From: Pseudooceanicola sp. HF7
GTDB lineage: Bacteria; Pseudomonadota; Alphaproteobacteria; Rhodobacterales; Rhodobacteraceae
Direction of reading: 5' to 3'
NCBI RefSeq assembly: GCF_011806405.1
Contig: NZ_JAATOW010000038.1
Coordinates: 1 to 44,013, forward strand
Length of the DNA: 44,013 nt
Shown: positions 15,489-23,408 of the stretch, piece by piece
How positions within the stretch are numbered: position 1 is the stretch's first letter
Layout: every line of letters begins with the position of its first letter
The notes under the pieces: generated by a model
The model's database searches: none
Seen by the model: only the letters and a program-made list of their open reading frames with translations
What the model was told of the DNA's origin: nothing
Made by a program: the position numbers and the translations under genes

Positions 15489-17189
15489 TCAGGCGAAACG
15501 CCCCTGGCAGAACCAGCCACCGGAGACCGCCCCGCCATGGGCATAGAAAAGCCAGAGCGCCTCTCCCCGCGTGGTGACGGTGCGCCAGTAGTCGCGGGTG
15601 CCGGAGCGCCAGGCGGGGTCGTCCAGCCACCATTCGGGGGCGATGCGTTCGCGCTCTCCGTAGCTGTGGGTGACGCTTTCATAGCGCCGCCAGCGGAAGC
15701 GGGCGGGGGGCGCGCGGGGAAAATCGGGCTGCGGGCCCAGCGGCGTCACCAGTTCCGGGCGGAAGATATGCAGCGGGCGTGGCAGCGGGTGCCCTTCCCA
15801 GTGCGGGGCCGGTTTGGACCAGGCGGCGGTCAGGGTGATGTCGGTCTTTTCGGGGATATGGCTGTCCGCCGGGTGGCGGCGGGTGATCGCCTCCATCCCG
15901 AAGCGGGCGCCGATGCGCGACATCAGCTCTTCGCGGGCGGCGGCCAGCCCGGCGGCTTCGCGGCTGCCGCCGCCACTGCCGCCACTGCCGACGATCGCGG
16001 GGGATTGGGAGCTGTCGCGCAGCGGGGCTTCGACCTGTTCGGCGATCAGGCGCAGCATGTCGATGCCGAAGCCGGCCTTCACCTCTGCCAGCTTGATCGC
16101 CAGCAGGGGGCGGATGCGATCGGGATCGGCGGCCGGGCGGGCCAGCCCGGCGGCCACCCATTGCATGGTGCCATCGCTGCGCCAGGCCTCAAGCCGGACA
16201 AGGCGCACGACCTTGCCGGCCTCACGCAGCATCTCGCAAAGACGGGGCAGCATCTTGTCCACCCCGGCTTGCAGATCCTCTTGCAGGCCGATGGGATCGG
16301 GCAGGGTCAGCCGCACGGAGAAGGCCGGGCGGTGCCGCCGTGGAGAGACCGGTTCATGGGCATGGCCAAGCGCCTGGTCCAGCCGCTGCACCAGCGGCAG
16401 CCCGTAGCGCCGGGCCAGTGGCGCGCGGGGCTGTTCCATAAGGTCGCGGATCCGGCGCAGGCCGACCCGGCTGAGGTCCTCTACCAGCTTTGACTCGATC
16501 CGCAGGGCGGCGACGGGCAGCGGGGCCAGCACATCCGCCGCGCGGCCGGGGGGCTGGATGCGCCGCGCGGTGCCGGTCACCTCTGGCAGCGGGGGGCGGG
16601 CACCGCCGCGTTCCCAGTGCCGCTTGCGCGCGGCGCGCGAGCGGGTCGCGCGGGCCTCCATGTCCACCGCGTCGCCGTCATGGCCGGCGGGATGCAGGGC
16701 GGCCCCTTCGGTTCCGGCGAAACGGGCCAGGGCCCAGGCCGCGCCGGGGGTGTCGCCGATCGCCGCCCGCATGGAGAGCGAGAAGCGCGCGCAATCGGAT
16801 TCCACGTGGCCGATCATGGCCTCTTCCCCGCCGAAAAGGTGGGCACATCCGGTGATGTCCAGCATCAGCCCGTCCAGCCCGCTGTCCCCCACCCAGGGCG
16901 AATAGCGCCCGGCCCAGCGTCCCAGGGAGGCCAGCAGCTGTGCCTCTGCCTGGGCCTTGCGCGGGCGTGTCACCAGGTTGGGATACATCGCCAGCGCATC
17001 GGGCAGCCCCATGCCGGGGCGCAGGCCTGCCTCTTCCGCGCCGGGGCTCAAGCTGCTGATTGTCTGGAGGTTTCCGGCCTGGTCCACCACCGCCAGCGGC
17101 AGCGAGGGTTCCGCGCCCAGGCGGCGCAGGACACGATCCGCGCCAAGGCGGGGAAACCAGAGATGCATGATGCGGCTGGGACGGGGCAT
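15489..17189 (-). CDS. imuB: ImuB, Y-family polymerase homologue for SOS mutagenesis
   Basis: 566-aa Y-family DNA polymerase relative. ImuB normally works with ImuA and the error-prone polymerase DnaE2 in damage-induced mutagenesis and is itself catalytically inactive. In line with that, the N-terminus reads MHLWFPRLGADRVLRR without the acidic catalytic DxD of active Y-family enzymes. Recognisable stretches are LSPGAEEAGLRPGMGLPDALAMYP (48-71, written here as family landmark), LDITGCAHLFGGE, and the little-finger region LPDPIGLQEDLQ. The C-terminal 100 residues, rich in aromatics and Arg, match the ImuB tail. A LexA box lies 30 bp upstream. No imuA or dnaE2 is adjacent, which is unusual. Confidence 0.9.
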   Translation of the reverse strand: MPRPSRIMHLWFPRLGADRVLRRLGAEPSLPLAVVDQAGNLQTISSLSPGAEEAGLRPGMGLPDALAMYPNLVTRPRKAQAEAQLLASLGRWAGRYSPWVGDSGLDGLMLDITGCAHLFGGEEAMIGHVESDCARFSLSMRAAIGDTPGAAWALARFAGTEGAALHPAGHDGDAVDMEARATRSRAARKRHWERGGARPPLPEVTGTARRIQPPGRAADVLAPLPVAALRIESKLVEDLSRVGLRRIRDLMEQPRAPLARRYGLPLVQRLDQALGHAHEPVSPRRHRPAFSVRLTLPDPIGLQEDLQAGVDKMLPRLCEMLREAGKVVRLVRLEAWRSDGTMQWVAAGLARPAADPDRIRPLLAIKLAEVKAGFGIDMLRLIAEQVEAPLRDSSQSPAIVGSGGSGGGSREAAGLAAAREELMSRIGARFGMEAITRRHPADSHIPEKTDITLTAAWSKPAPHWEGHPLPRPLHIFRPELVTPLGPQPDFPRAPPARFRWRRYESVTHSYGERERIAPEWWLDDPAWRSGTRDYWRTVTTRGEALWLFYAHGGAVSGGWFCQGRFA

Positions 17190-17218
17190 GGGACACCGGG
17201 CTGGGCAGAGATTCGGAT

Positions 17219-17233
17219 GTTCCTGTTATGTTC
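17219..17233 (-). promoter_or_regulatory. LexA (SOS) box upstream of imuB
   Basis: GTTC-N7-GTTC at 17219-17222 and 17230-17233 (GAAC-N7-GAAC on the imuB strand), exactly the alphaproteobacterial LexA recognition pattern. It is 30 bp upstream of the imuB start. The cytochrome gene lies about 95 bp away in the other direction and is less likely to be controlled by it. Confidence 0.8.
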
Positions 17234-17327
17234 CATTTCTAATGTTTTCGTGAGGCAGAGTCGAGACGGGTTCTCGGTTCTCGCAATAGGGGTATGGTGA
17301 GGGCAGGATCCAACATGGAGTTACCCA

Positions 17328-17765
17328 ATGAAAAGGCAGTTTCTGACGCTGGTCACGGGCGCCGCACTTCTGGCAGGGGGCGCAATGGCCCACGAGGACG
17401 TGGAGAACCCGACCGTCAAGGCGCGCATGGAGGTCATGGAGACCATCCGCGACAACTTCGGCACCATCGCCTCCATGGCGCAGGGCAAGACGGCATTCGA
17501 CGCGGCTGCGGCTGCAAATGCCAAGGCCGCCGCGCTGGAGGCGTCAACCGATATCACCACGGTCTTCGAGACGGAGGCGATGGATCCCAAATCCGAAGCC
17601 AAGCCGGAGATCTGGACCAACTGGGATGATTTCGCCGACAAGGCCGCCGCGCTGGAAACCTCTCTGAGCGGGCTGGACACCGAGTCGCTGGAGGCGATGA
17701 AGGCCGGTTTCCGCACGGTTGCGGGGGCCTGCGGGGCCTGCCACAAGGCCTATCGCACGGAGTGA
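17328..17765 (+). CDS. Cytochrome c' family protein (periplasmic)
   Basis: 145-aa class II c-type cytochrome. The signal peptide at 1-21 (KRQF, hydrophobic run, AMA-HE) sends it to the periplasm. The mature protein is the usual four-helix bundle length. The heme attachment motif CGACH (135-139) is at the extreme C-terminus, as expected, followed by KAYR. Members bind NO or CO or act as electron carriers; which applies here is not readable. GGAG at 17317-17320 lies 7 nt before the ATG. It is monocistronic with its own terminator. A cytochrome b561 partner is often adjacent in other genomes but is not present here. Confidence 0.93.
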   Translation: MKRQFLTLVTGAALLAGGAMAHEDVENPTVKARMEVMETIRDNFGTIASMAQGKTAFDAAAAANAKAAALEASTDITTVFETEAMDPKSEAKPEIWTNWDDFADKAAALETSLSGLDTESLEAMKAGFRTVAGACGACHKAYRTE

Positions 17766-17806
17766 GCCTGCGGGCCCTGCGGGGCCGGGTGCTGAAGAAC
17801 GGGATC

Positions 17807-17833
17807 GGGCTGGCCAGCGTGCCGGCCCTTTTT
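17807..17833 (+). terminator. Rho-independent terminator of the cytochrome c' gene
   Basis: GGGCTGGC, loop CAGCGT, GCCGGCCC (8 bp with one G-T pair), followed by TTTTT, 41 nt after the stop. Confidence 0.8.
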
Positions 17834-17865
17834 CTTGGCGAGGTCGCAGGTGAGCCCGGGGGAGC

Positions 17866-18510
17866 TTATTCCGCTGCCGTGCGCAGGGAGGCACCGGATC
17901 CGTAGCGGGCCAGGAAGGTTTCCACCGCCTCATGGGCGACCTGGCGGGCGCGTTCGGCGCTGATCTTGATGTCCGGACAGAAGAGCTGGCTGGCAAAGAT
18001 CTCTGCCTTGCAGAGCTCGAAGAACTGATGCGCGGCCATGGAGTGATCCTCGATCACCAGCTCTCCGCGCTCCACGGCCTTTTCGAAATAGAGGCAGAGC
18101 ATCTTTTCGGCCAGCAGCGGCCCGTGTTCGTAGAAATCGCGGGCAAGATCGGGGAAGCGCTCTGCCTCTGACACGCAGAGGCGGTAGGTCGAGACCGACA
18201 TGGGGTTGGTGAAGAAATCGACCATGCGCTTGGCGGCATGTTCCAGCATGTCGCGCGGGGGCAGGTCCGGCTGGACGATGCAGCCGGCGGAATCGGCCTG
18301 GCGGCGGAACTCCTGCCGGGCGACTTCCAGGAAAAGCAGGCGTTTGTCGGGGAAGTAGCTGTAGAGCGTCGCCTTGGAGACAGAGGCCGCGCGGGCGATG
18401 TCATCCACGTTGGCGCCTTCGAAACCGTCCCGCAGAAACACCTCTCGTGCGCCATCAAGGACCTGGTCCAGCTTTCGGCCACGGCGTTTTTGCAGGATGC
18501 AGCGTGTCAT
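17866..18510 (-). CDS. TetR/AcrR family transcriptional regulator
   Basis: 214-aa one-component repressor type. The N-terminal helix-turn-helix is at about 35-56 (VDDIARAASVSKATLYSYFPDK), a canonical TetR signature. The C-terminal ligand domain is all-helical, with HQFFELCKAEIFASQLF near residues 165-181, as in AcrR/AefR-like members. The start at 18510 follows GGAGGA on the minus strand (GGAGGACCCATG); a 22-residue longer reading lacks a good site. It is divergent from the UPF0178 gene. The target is not evident, since neither neighbour is a pump or a typical TetR target; autoregulation is plausible. Confidence 0.92.
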   Translation of the reverse strand: MTRCILQKRRGRKLDQVLDGAREVFLRDGFEGANVDDIARAASVSKATLYSYFPDKRLLFLEVARQEFRRQADSAGCIVQPDLPPRDMLEHAAKRMVDFFTNPMSVSTYRLCVSEAERFPDLARDFYEHGPLLAEKMLCLYFEKAVERGELVIEDHSMAAHQFFELCKAEIFASQLFCPDIKISAERARQVAHEAVETFLARYGSGASLRTAAE

Positions 18511-18632
18511 GGGTCCTCCGGCGACAGTTGGCGCATATTGGCTGCTTAAACGCTCTGCGGCAAGCTTTCCTGCCAAGTCGGGCGGCGGCTCCGGGCTTGA
18601 CGGGCGGGGCCGGGGCGTGAAACTGCGCCTTC

Positions 18633-19088
18633 ATGACCATAATCTATGTCGATGCGGATGCCTGCCCAGTGAAGGCAGAGACCGAGCGGGTGGCGACGCG
18701 TCACAAGCTCATGATGAAACTTGTGTCCAACGGCGGGCTGCGCCCGTCTGACAATCCCTACGTGGAGCAAGTGATCGTGCCCGACGGGCCGGATGTGGCC
18801 GACATGTGGATCGCGGAGCGCTGCGGCCCGGCGGATGTGGTGATCACCGGGGACATCCCGCTGGCGGCAAAATGCGTGGAAGCCGGGGCGGAATGCCTGC
18901 GCCACAACGGCGAACGCTTCACCCAGGCCAATATCGGACAGCAGCTGGCGATGCGCGACCTGATGGCCGATCTGCGTGCGGCGGATCCCTTCCGGCAGGG
19001 CGGGGGCAAGGGCTTTACAAAGGCCGACCGCTCCCGTTTTCTGGACGCGCTGGAACGCGCGATCCGCGCGGCCAAGACACGGCAGTGA
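18633..19088 (+). CDS. UPF0178 (YaiI/YqxD, DUF188) family protein
   Basis: 151 aa, of a widespread family with a PIN-like fold and no settled function. Family landmarks are [10 protein letters not shown] (5-14) at the N-terminus, the middle [14 protein letters not shown] (acidic residues lining the presumed active site), and [13 protein letters not shown] near the C-terminus. Cytoplasmic. There is no clear ribosome-binding site before the ATG at 18633, but the next residues match the family start exactly. It lies 16 nt before the HAD hydrolase gene and probably shares its transcript. Confidence 0.9.
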   Translation: MTIIYVDADACPVKAETERVATRHKLMMKLVSNGGLRPSDNPYVEQVIVPDGPDVADMWIAERCGPADVVITGDIPLAAKCVEAGAECLRHNGERFTQANIGQQLAMRDLMADLRAADPFRQGGGKGFTKADRSRFLDALERAIRAAKTRQ

Positions 19089-19104
19089 CAGGAAGATATC
19101 TGAC

Positions 19105-19734
19105 ATGAGCGGACAAAGGGCGAAGGCCGTGGTCTTCGACATCGGCAATGTGCTGATCGAATGGCAGCCGGAGCGGCATTACGACGCGGTGATCGGAGAG
19201 AGCCGGCGCAAGGCGCTGTTCGAGGCGGTCGATCTGCATGCCGTGAACGACGAGGTCGACCGGGGCGGCGACATGGGCACCCTGTTCGAGGAGCTGGCCC
19301 GCAGCACCCCCGAATGGGCCGAGGAAATCCGCATGTGGCATGGCGACTGGATCAAGATGGCCTCTCCGGCGATCCCGCGCTCTGTCCGGCTTCAGCGCCG
19401 GTTGCGCCAGAAGGGCGTGCCGGTCCATGCGCTGTCCAACTTTGGCATCGGGACCTTCCAGAAGGCGCAGGCGGCCTATGACTTCCTGTCGGAATTCGAC
19501 CAGCCCTATATCTCTGGCCACCTGGGCGTGATCAAGCCGGACGCGCGGATCTACGAGATCCTGGAAGAGGGCACGGGTCTGTCGGGCGCAGAGATCCTGT
19601 TCACCGATGACCGCGAAGACAATATCGCCGCCGCGCAGGCGCGTGGCTGGCAGACCCATCATTTCACCGGGCCCGAGGGCTGGGCCGACCGGCTGGTGGC
19701 CGATGGTTTCCTGACCGCGGAAGAAGCGGCGTGA
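19105..19734 (+). CDS. HAD-IA family hydrolase (YihX-like)
   Basis: 209-aa haloacid dehalogenase-type phosphatase. Motif I is VVFDIGNVL with nucleophile Asp12; as in YihX-like sugar phosphatases, Gly replaces the second Asp. Motif II is ALSNFG with Ser111. Motif III is Lys144 in IKPDARIY. Motif IV is FTDDREDN with Asp168/169. The substrate is probably a small phosphate ester, not readable further. AGGAAG (19090-19095) precedes the ATG at 19105; a longer in-frame reading overlaps the UPF0178 gene. An alpha/beta hydrolase follows 49 nt later on the same strand. Confidence 0.9.
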   Translation: MSGQRAKAVVFDIGNVLIEWQPERHYDAVIGESRRKALFEAVDLHAVNDEVDRGGDMGTLFEELARSTPEWAEEIRMWHGDWIKMASPAIPRSVRLQRRLRQKGVPVHALSNFGIGTFQKAQAAYDFLSEFDQPYISGHLGVIKPDARIYEILEEGTGLSGAEILFTDDREDNIAAAQARGWQTHHFTGPEGWADRLVADGFLTAEEAA

Positions 19735-19783
19735 GCCGGCGGGGCGTTTCCGCCGTGGTGGCCTGCATCGCGGAGGGCGCGCG

Positions 19784-20728
19784 ATGACCTGGTGGGGTGT
19801 GATCCTTGTGCTTGCGGGACTGGGTGTGCTGGTCGCGCTCTGGCCCCGGCTGGTCGATCTGCTGTTTCACGAAAAGATGGATGCCGCCGCCCGCGCCGAT
19901 GCGCCGGGGCAGTTCGCGCAGCTGCCCTGCGGCGTGACTCATTACCGCTGGGACGGGCCGGAGGACGGGCCGATCACCGTGCTGGTCCATGGTCAGACCA
20001 CCCCCTGTTTCGTCTGGGACGGCGTGGCGCGGCTGCTGGCAGCCCGGGGCGAGCGGGTGCTGCGCTATGACCTGCTGGGGCGGGGCTATTCGGACCGCCC
20101 CTCCGGCGCGCAGGACGCGGAGTTCTTCCTGCGCCAGCTCGATGCCCTGCTGGCGGATCAGAAGGTTACCGGGCCGGTCACGATGATGGGCTTTTCCATG
20201 GGCGGCGCGATCAGTGCGAGCTATGCGGCGACGCGTCCCGGACGGGTGGCGCGGCTGGTGCTGGTGGCCCCTGCGGGCATGGGCGGCGTCGGCACGGGTT
20301 GGCTGCGGGCCCTGCGGGATGCGGACGGGCCGGGCATGTGGCTGTTCCGGCTGATCTATCCGGGCATGCATCGCCGGGCCGGGCGCGTTCTGACCCGCGA
20401 TCACGGCCTGCCGGAGGCGCTGGAACGCGCCCAGCAGCGCGAGGCCGACCTGCGCGGCTTTGCCCCGGGGGTCATGTCATCCCTGCGCCACCTGCTGCGC
20501 GGCGACCTTGTGGTGGAGCATCGCGCCCTGGCCCAGGCCGGGGTGCCGGTGCTGGCGATCTGGGCGGCAGAGGATCGCGATATCCCCCTCTCCCGTCGGG
20601 AGGTGCTGGCGGAATGGAACCCGCAGGCCGGGCAGGTGACCGTGCCGGGGGCCGATCACTGGCTGCCCCTGACCCATCCCCAGGCGGTGGTGGAGGCCGT
20701 GACCGACTGGCAGGCCGGGGGCGCCTGA
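19784..20728 (+). CDS. Alpha/beta hydrolase, membrane-anchored
   Basis: 314-aa serine hydrolase. One N-terminal hydrophobic helix (about 4-26) probably anchors it in the inner membrane with the enzyme on one face. The core has LVHGQTTPCFVWDG (oxyanion region), the nucleophile elbow GFSMGG with Ser138, an acid in AAEDRDIP (Asp264 or Asp266), and His292 in GADHWLP. The natural ester, amide or lactone substrate is unknown. GGAGGG precedes the ATG at 19784. It is third in a likely three-gene transcript with UPF0178 and the HAD hydrolase; a hairpin overlapping the stop codon could end it. It converges on the leftward MFS gene. Confidence 0.9.
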   Translation: MTWWGVILVLAGLGVLVALWPRLVDLLFHEKMDAAARADAPGQFAQLPCGVTHYRWDGPEDGPITVLVHGQTTPCFVWDGVARLLAARGERVLRYDLLGRGYSDRPSGAQDAEFFLRQLDALLADQKVTGPVTMMGFSMGGAISASYAATRPGRVARLVLVAPAGMGGVGTGWLRALRDADGPGMWLFRLIYPGMHRRAGRVLTRDHGLPEALERAQQREADLRGFAPGVMSSLRHLLRGDLVVEHRALAQAGVPVLAIWAAEDRDIPLSRREVLAEWNPQAGQVTVPGADHWLPLTHPQAVVEAVTDWQAGGA

Positions 20729-20736
20729 GCCCCCGG
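20715..20736 (+). terminator. Hairpin overlapping the alpha/beta hydrolase stop
   Basis: CCGGGGGC, loop GCCTGA, GCCCCCGG. The loop contains the TGA stop at 20726-20728. No T-tract. It lies between two convergent genes and could serve both. It nearly equals the hairpin at 10747-10767. Confidence 0.5.
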
Positions 20737-20751
20737 AGGATCTGCGGCGCA

Positions 20752-21996
20752 TCAGGCCGGTTGCGGCAGGACCGAGGGCTTTTCCCGGATCGGCAGATGC
20801 ACCAGCGCAGAGACCGCGCCGACCCCCACGCCGACCCACCAGACCAGCGTGTAATCGCCGTGGATGTCGTAAAGCTTGCCCCCCAGCCAGACGCCCATGA
20901 AGCCGCCCAGCTGGTGTGAGAAGAAGACGATCCCGTAAAGCGTGCCCATGTAGCGCATCCCGTAGATGTAGCCGACAAGGCCAGAGGTCAGCGGCACCGT
21001 CGCCAGCCAGAGCGATCCCATCACGGCAGAGAAGATCAGCACCGTGGCCGGCGTGATCGGCACCAGGATGAACCAGGCGGCGACCAGCGTGCGCAGCACG
21101 TAGATGCCCGACAGCAGGTATTTCTTGGTAAAGCGGTTGCCCAGGTAACCCGCCAGCAGCGTGCCCGCCACGTTCATCACCCCGATCACCGAAATCGAGA
21201 TCGCGCCAAGCGCCGAGGTTGTGGTGATCCCCATGGAGGCCAGGATGCCGCCGGGCGCGATCGGCCCGCAAAGCTCTGTCACGAAGGCGGGGAAATGCGC
21301 GGTGATGAAGCCCAGCTGGTAGCCGCAGGAAAAGAAGCCGATGAAGATCATCGCGAAGGTCGGATCCTTCATGGCGCGGAACAGGATCTGGCCCAGGGTT
21401 TCCTCAAGCTCTGCCTTGGTGGCGGGGGGCTGGGTGGCGCGCATCATCGGCAGCACCACAAGCACGGCCAGGATGGCTGCGGCAAAGGCCAGGAAGACCG
21501 ATTGCCAGGTCATGAAGCCCAGCATCCACTGCGCCACCGGCGCGCCGAAGACCTGGCCCGCAGACCCGGCCGCGGTGGCGATGGCCAGCGCCATGGAGCG
21601 GTGCTGCGGCGCGGCTGCCCGCCCGACCACCGCCAGGATGACGCCAAAGCCGGTGCCCGCGATGCCGAAGCCCACCAGCACCTCCAGGCCCCAGTGCGCC
21701 TCTGGCGTGACGGCGAAGGAAGAGGCCACCAGACCCGCCGCATAGACCAGCGCGCCCAGCACGATGGCCTTGCGGTCCCCCACCTTCTCCGCGAAGGCGG
21801 CAAAGAGCGGCTGCCCGATGCCCCAGGCCAGGTTCTGGATCGCGATGGCCAGCGAGAAGTCCGCCCGCGCCCAGCCGAAATCAGCCGCGATGGGGATCTG
21901 GAAGACCCCGAAACTGGCGCGGATGGCGAAGCTGACCATGATGATGATGCAGCCGGCGATCAGCACCGGGGAAATCAGGCGGGGGGCTGGTGTCAT
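20752..21996 (-). CDS. MFS transporter
   Basis: 414-aa major facilitator with 12 predicted membrane helices. The first helix begins at LISPVLIAGCIIIMVSFAIRASFGVF. The loop between helices 2 and 3 reads GDRKAIVLG, the usual MFS cytoplasmic loop. A long polar central loop (MRATQPPATKAELEETLGQ) splits the two halves. It resembles oxalate/formate or monocarboxylate transporter-like members (MCT/OFA type), but the substrate is not determinable. The start at 21996 is chosen because AGGA precedes it at 8 nt and the first helix follows directly; a 26-residue upstream extension has no site. It converges on the hydrolase and diverges from zapE. Confidence 0.92.
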   Translation of the reverse strand: MTPAPRLISPVLIAGCIIIMVSFAIRASFGVFQIPIAADFGWARADFSLAIAIQNLAWGIGQPLFAAFAEKVGDRKAIVLGALVYAAGLVASSFAVTPEAHWGLEVLVGFGIAGTGFGVILAVVGRAAAPQHRSMALAIATAAGSAGQVFGAPVAQWMLGFMTWQSVFLAFAAAILAVLVVLPMMRATQPPATKAELEETLGQILFRAMKDPTFAMIFIGFFSCGYQLGFITAHFPAFVTELCGPIAPGGILASMGITTTSALGAISISVIGVMNVAGTLLAGYLGNRFTKKYLLSGIYVLRTLVAAWFILVPITPATVLIFSAVMGSLWLATVPLTSGLVGYIYGMRYMGTLYGIVFFSHQLGGFMGVWLGGKLYDIHGDYTLVWWVGVGVGAVSALVHLPIREKPSVLPQPA

Positions 21997-22139
21997 TCGG
22001 GGGATCCTCTGAAAGCCCGTAAAGCCTACCCAGCCCTGTCGCGGCGTCAATTCAAGCTTTGTGGCCAGGGCCATGACGAAACGTGGAGATGCGCGCGCGC
22101 CGCCTTTCCTAGCGACACCGCCCGGGCTATCTAACCGTC

Positions 22140-23222
22140 ATGAGCAGCATGTCAGAGCTTTACCGGACCCGTGTGGCCGAAGGGGCGATCCAGCCCGATC
22201 CCGCGCAGGAGGCCGTCCTGCCGGAGTTTGACCGTATCGAGGCCGGGCTGGCCGAGGCCGCGCCGGTGAAGCGCGGCTTCTTCCGCAAGGCAAAGCCGCC
22301 TGAGCCGGTGCGCGGGCTTTACCTGTGGGGCGGGGTCGGGCGCGGCAAGTCGATGCTGATGGATCTCTTCGTGGAAAGCCTGGACGTGCCGGTGCGCCGG
22401 GTCCACTTCCATGCCTTCATGCAGGAAATCCAGGAGGGCCTGAACGAGGCCCGCAAGGCCAATACCCAGGACAGCCTGGCGCCGGTGGCCGCGAAGATCG
22501 CCGAAAGCGTGCGCGTGCTGGCCTTCGACGAGATGCAGATCACCGACATCACCGATGCGATGATCGTGGGCCGCCTGTTCGAGGCGCTCTTTGCCGCCGG
22601 GGTCGTGGTCGTGACGACCTCCAACCGGGTGCCGGACGATCTATACAAGAACGGGCTGAACCGGCAGCTGTTCCTGCCCTTCATCGCGCTGATCAAGGAA
22701 CGGCTGGTGGTGCATGAGCTGGCCAGCCCGCATGATTACCGCCAGAACCGGCTGGAAGGCGGGCAGGTCTATTTCACGCCCAACGATGCGGAGGCCCGCG
22801 CCGCGATCGAGGAGATCTGGCAGGACCTGACGGGCGGCGCGTCAGAGCCGCTGGTGCTGAGCGTGAAGGGCCGCGAAGTGGTCATCCCCGCCTATCGCAA
22901 CGGCGTGGGCCGCGCGCGTTTTCATGACCTTTGCGGGGCGATGCTGGGGCCGGGTGATTACCTTGAGATCGCCAAGGCCATGAAGGTCCTGGTACTTGAG
23001 AACATCCCCTGCCTGGGCCGGTCGAACTTCAACGAAGCCAAGCGCTTCGTCACGCTGATCGACGCGCTTTACGAGGCCAAGGTGCGGCTGATCTGCTCTG
23101 CCGCCGATGAACCCGAAAGCCTGTACCTGGAAGGCGAGGGCGTCTTTGAATTCGAGCGCACCGCAAGCCGGCTGCGGGAGATGCAGGACAAGGATTGGGG
23201 TAAGGACGCGGACGGGGACTGA
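22140..23222 (+). CDS. zapE: Cell division ATPase ZapE (AFG1-like)
   Basis: 360-aa AAA+ family ATPase of the AFG1/LACE1 type, associated with the division ring in E. coli and with membrane protein quality control in mitochondria. Walker A GGVGRGKS is at 64-71, Walker B LAFDE at 127-131 followed by MQITDI, and the sensor region reads TTSNRVPDDLYKNGLNR. The conserved C-terminal LGRSNFNEAKRFVTLIDALYE is present as well. The ATG at 22140 has no obvious ribosome-binding site; Met4 (22149) is an alternative. Monocistronic: MFS diverges on the left and a terminator lies at 23243-23279. Confidence 0.95.
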   Translation: MSSMSELYRTRVAEGAIQPDPAQEAVLPEFDRIEAGLAEAAPVKRGFFRKAKPPEPVRGLYLWGGVGRGKSMLMDLFVESLDVPVRRVHFHAFMQEIQEGLNEARKANTQDSLAPVAAKIAESVRVLAFDEMQITDITDAMIVGRLFEALFAAGVVVVTTSNRVPDDLYKNGLNRQLFLPFIALIKERLVVHELASPHDYRQNRLEGGQVYFTPNDAEARAAIEEIWQDLTGGASEPLVLSVKGREVVIPAYRNGVGRARFHDLCGAMLGPGDYLEIAKAMKVLVLENIPCLGRSNFNEAKRFVTLIDALYEAKVRLICSAADEPESLYLEGEGVFEFERTASRLREMQDKDWGKDADGD

Positions 23223-23242
23223 AAGGCGGCCTAATGGCGGAC

Positions 23243-23279
23243 AAAAAAAGGGGGTCGTTGAACCGACCCCCTATTATTA
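23243..23279 (-). terminator. Strong rho-independent terminator (leftward, possibly bidirectional)
   Basis: AGGGGGTCG (23249-23257) pairs perfectly with CGACCCCCT (23264-23272) across loop TTGAAC. On the minus strand the stem runs into seven T residues. On the plus strand it ends in ATTATTA, so it may also stop zapE transcripts, less efficiently. Confidence 0.9.
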
Positions 23280-23372
23280 TGCCCGATGGTCCCAAGTCCC
23301 GTAGTCGCGCGTGCCGCCCTGAAAGCTGCTGTCCCTGAGGGCGGTGCGTCTTCTGGAGAAAGTCTTGTTTCT
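23243..23372 (-). ncRNA. Candidate small regulatory RNA between zapE and folC
   Basis: A leftward promoter (23379-23408) and a strong terminator define a transcript of about 130 nt with no start codon for a credible protein. The 5' part (about 23345-23372) is predicted single-stranded and contains CUUUCUCC, complementary to Shine-Dalgarno GGAGAAAG. A hairpin CCGCCCU/AGGGCGG follows (around 23314-23344), then a linker with GGGACUUGGGACC, and a terminator ending in U7, the usual architecture of an Hfq-dependent sRNA. I do not recognise it as 6S, SRP, tmRNA or RNase P RNA. Transcription is not proven; a leader or read-through product from folC is the main alternative. Confidence 0.55.
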
Positions 23373-23378
23373 AAAGGG

Positions 23379-23408
23379 ACATTAGCCGAATCACTGGGAA
23401 TCGGTCAA
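23379..23408 (-). promoter_or_regulatory. Promoter of the candidate small RNA
   Basis: On the minus strand, TTGACC (23403-23408), an 18-nt spacer, and TAATGT (23379-23384). This is one of the best sigma70-like matches in the window. The spacer contains GTGATTCGG, one of four related 9-mers. Confidence 0.65.

Noticed and set aside
17268-17286. GTTC-TCG-GTTC repeat upstream of the cytochrome c' gene as a second LexA box
   Set aside because: The spacing between GTTC elements is 3 nt, not 7, so it does not match the LexA pattern.
23280-23339. A 19-codon plus-strand frame within the small RNA locus
   Set aside because: No ribosome-binding site, and it runs against the stronger leftward promoter and terminator signals.
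23243-23372. Small RNA as 6S, SRP, tmRNA or RNase P RNA
   Set aside because: No SRP loop, tmRNA tag or tRNA-like end, RNase P core or long 6S closing stem could be found by eye; left as an unassigned RNA.
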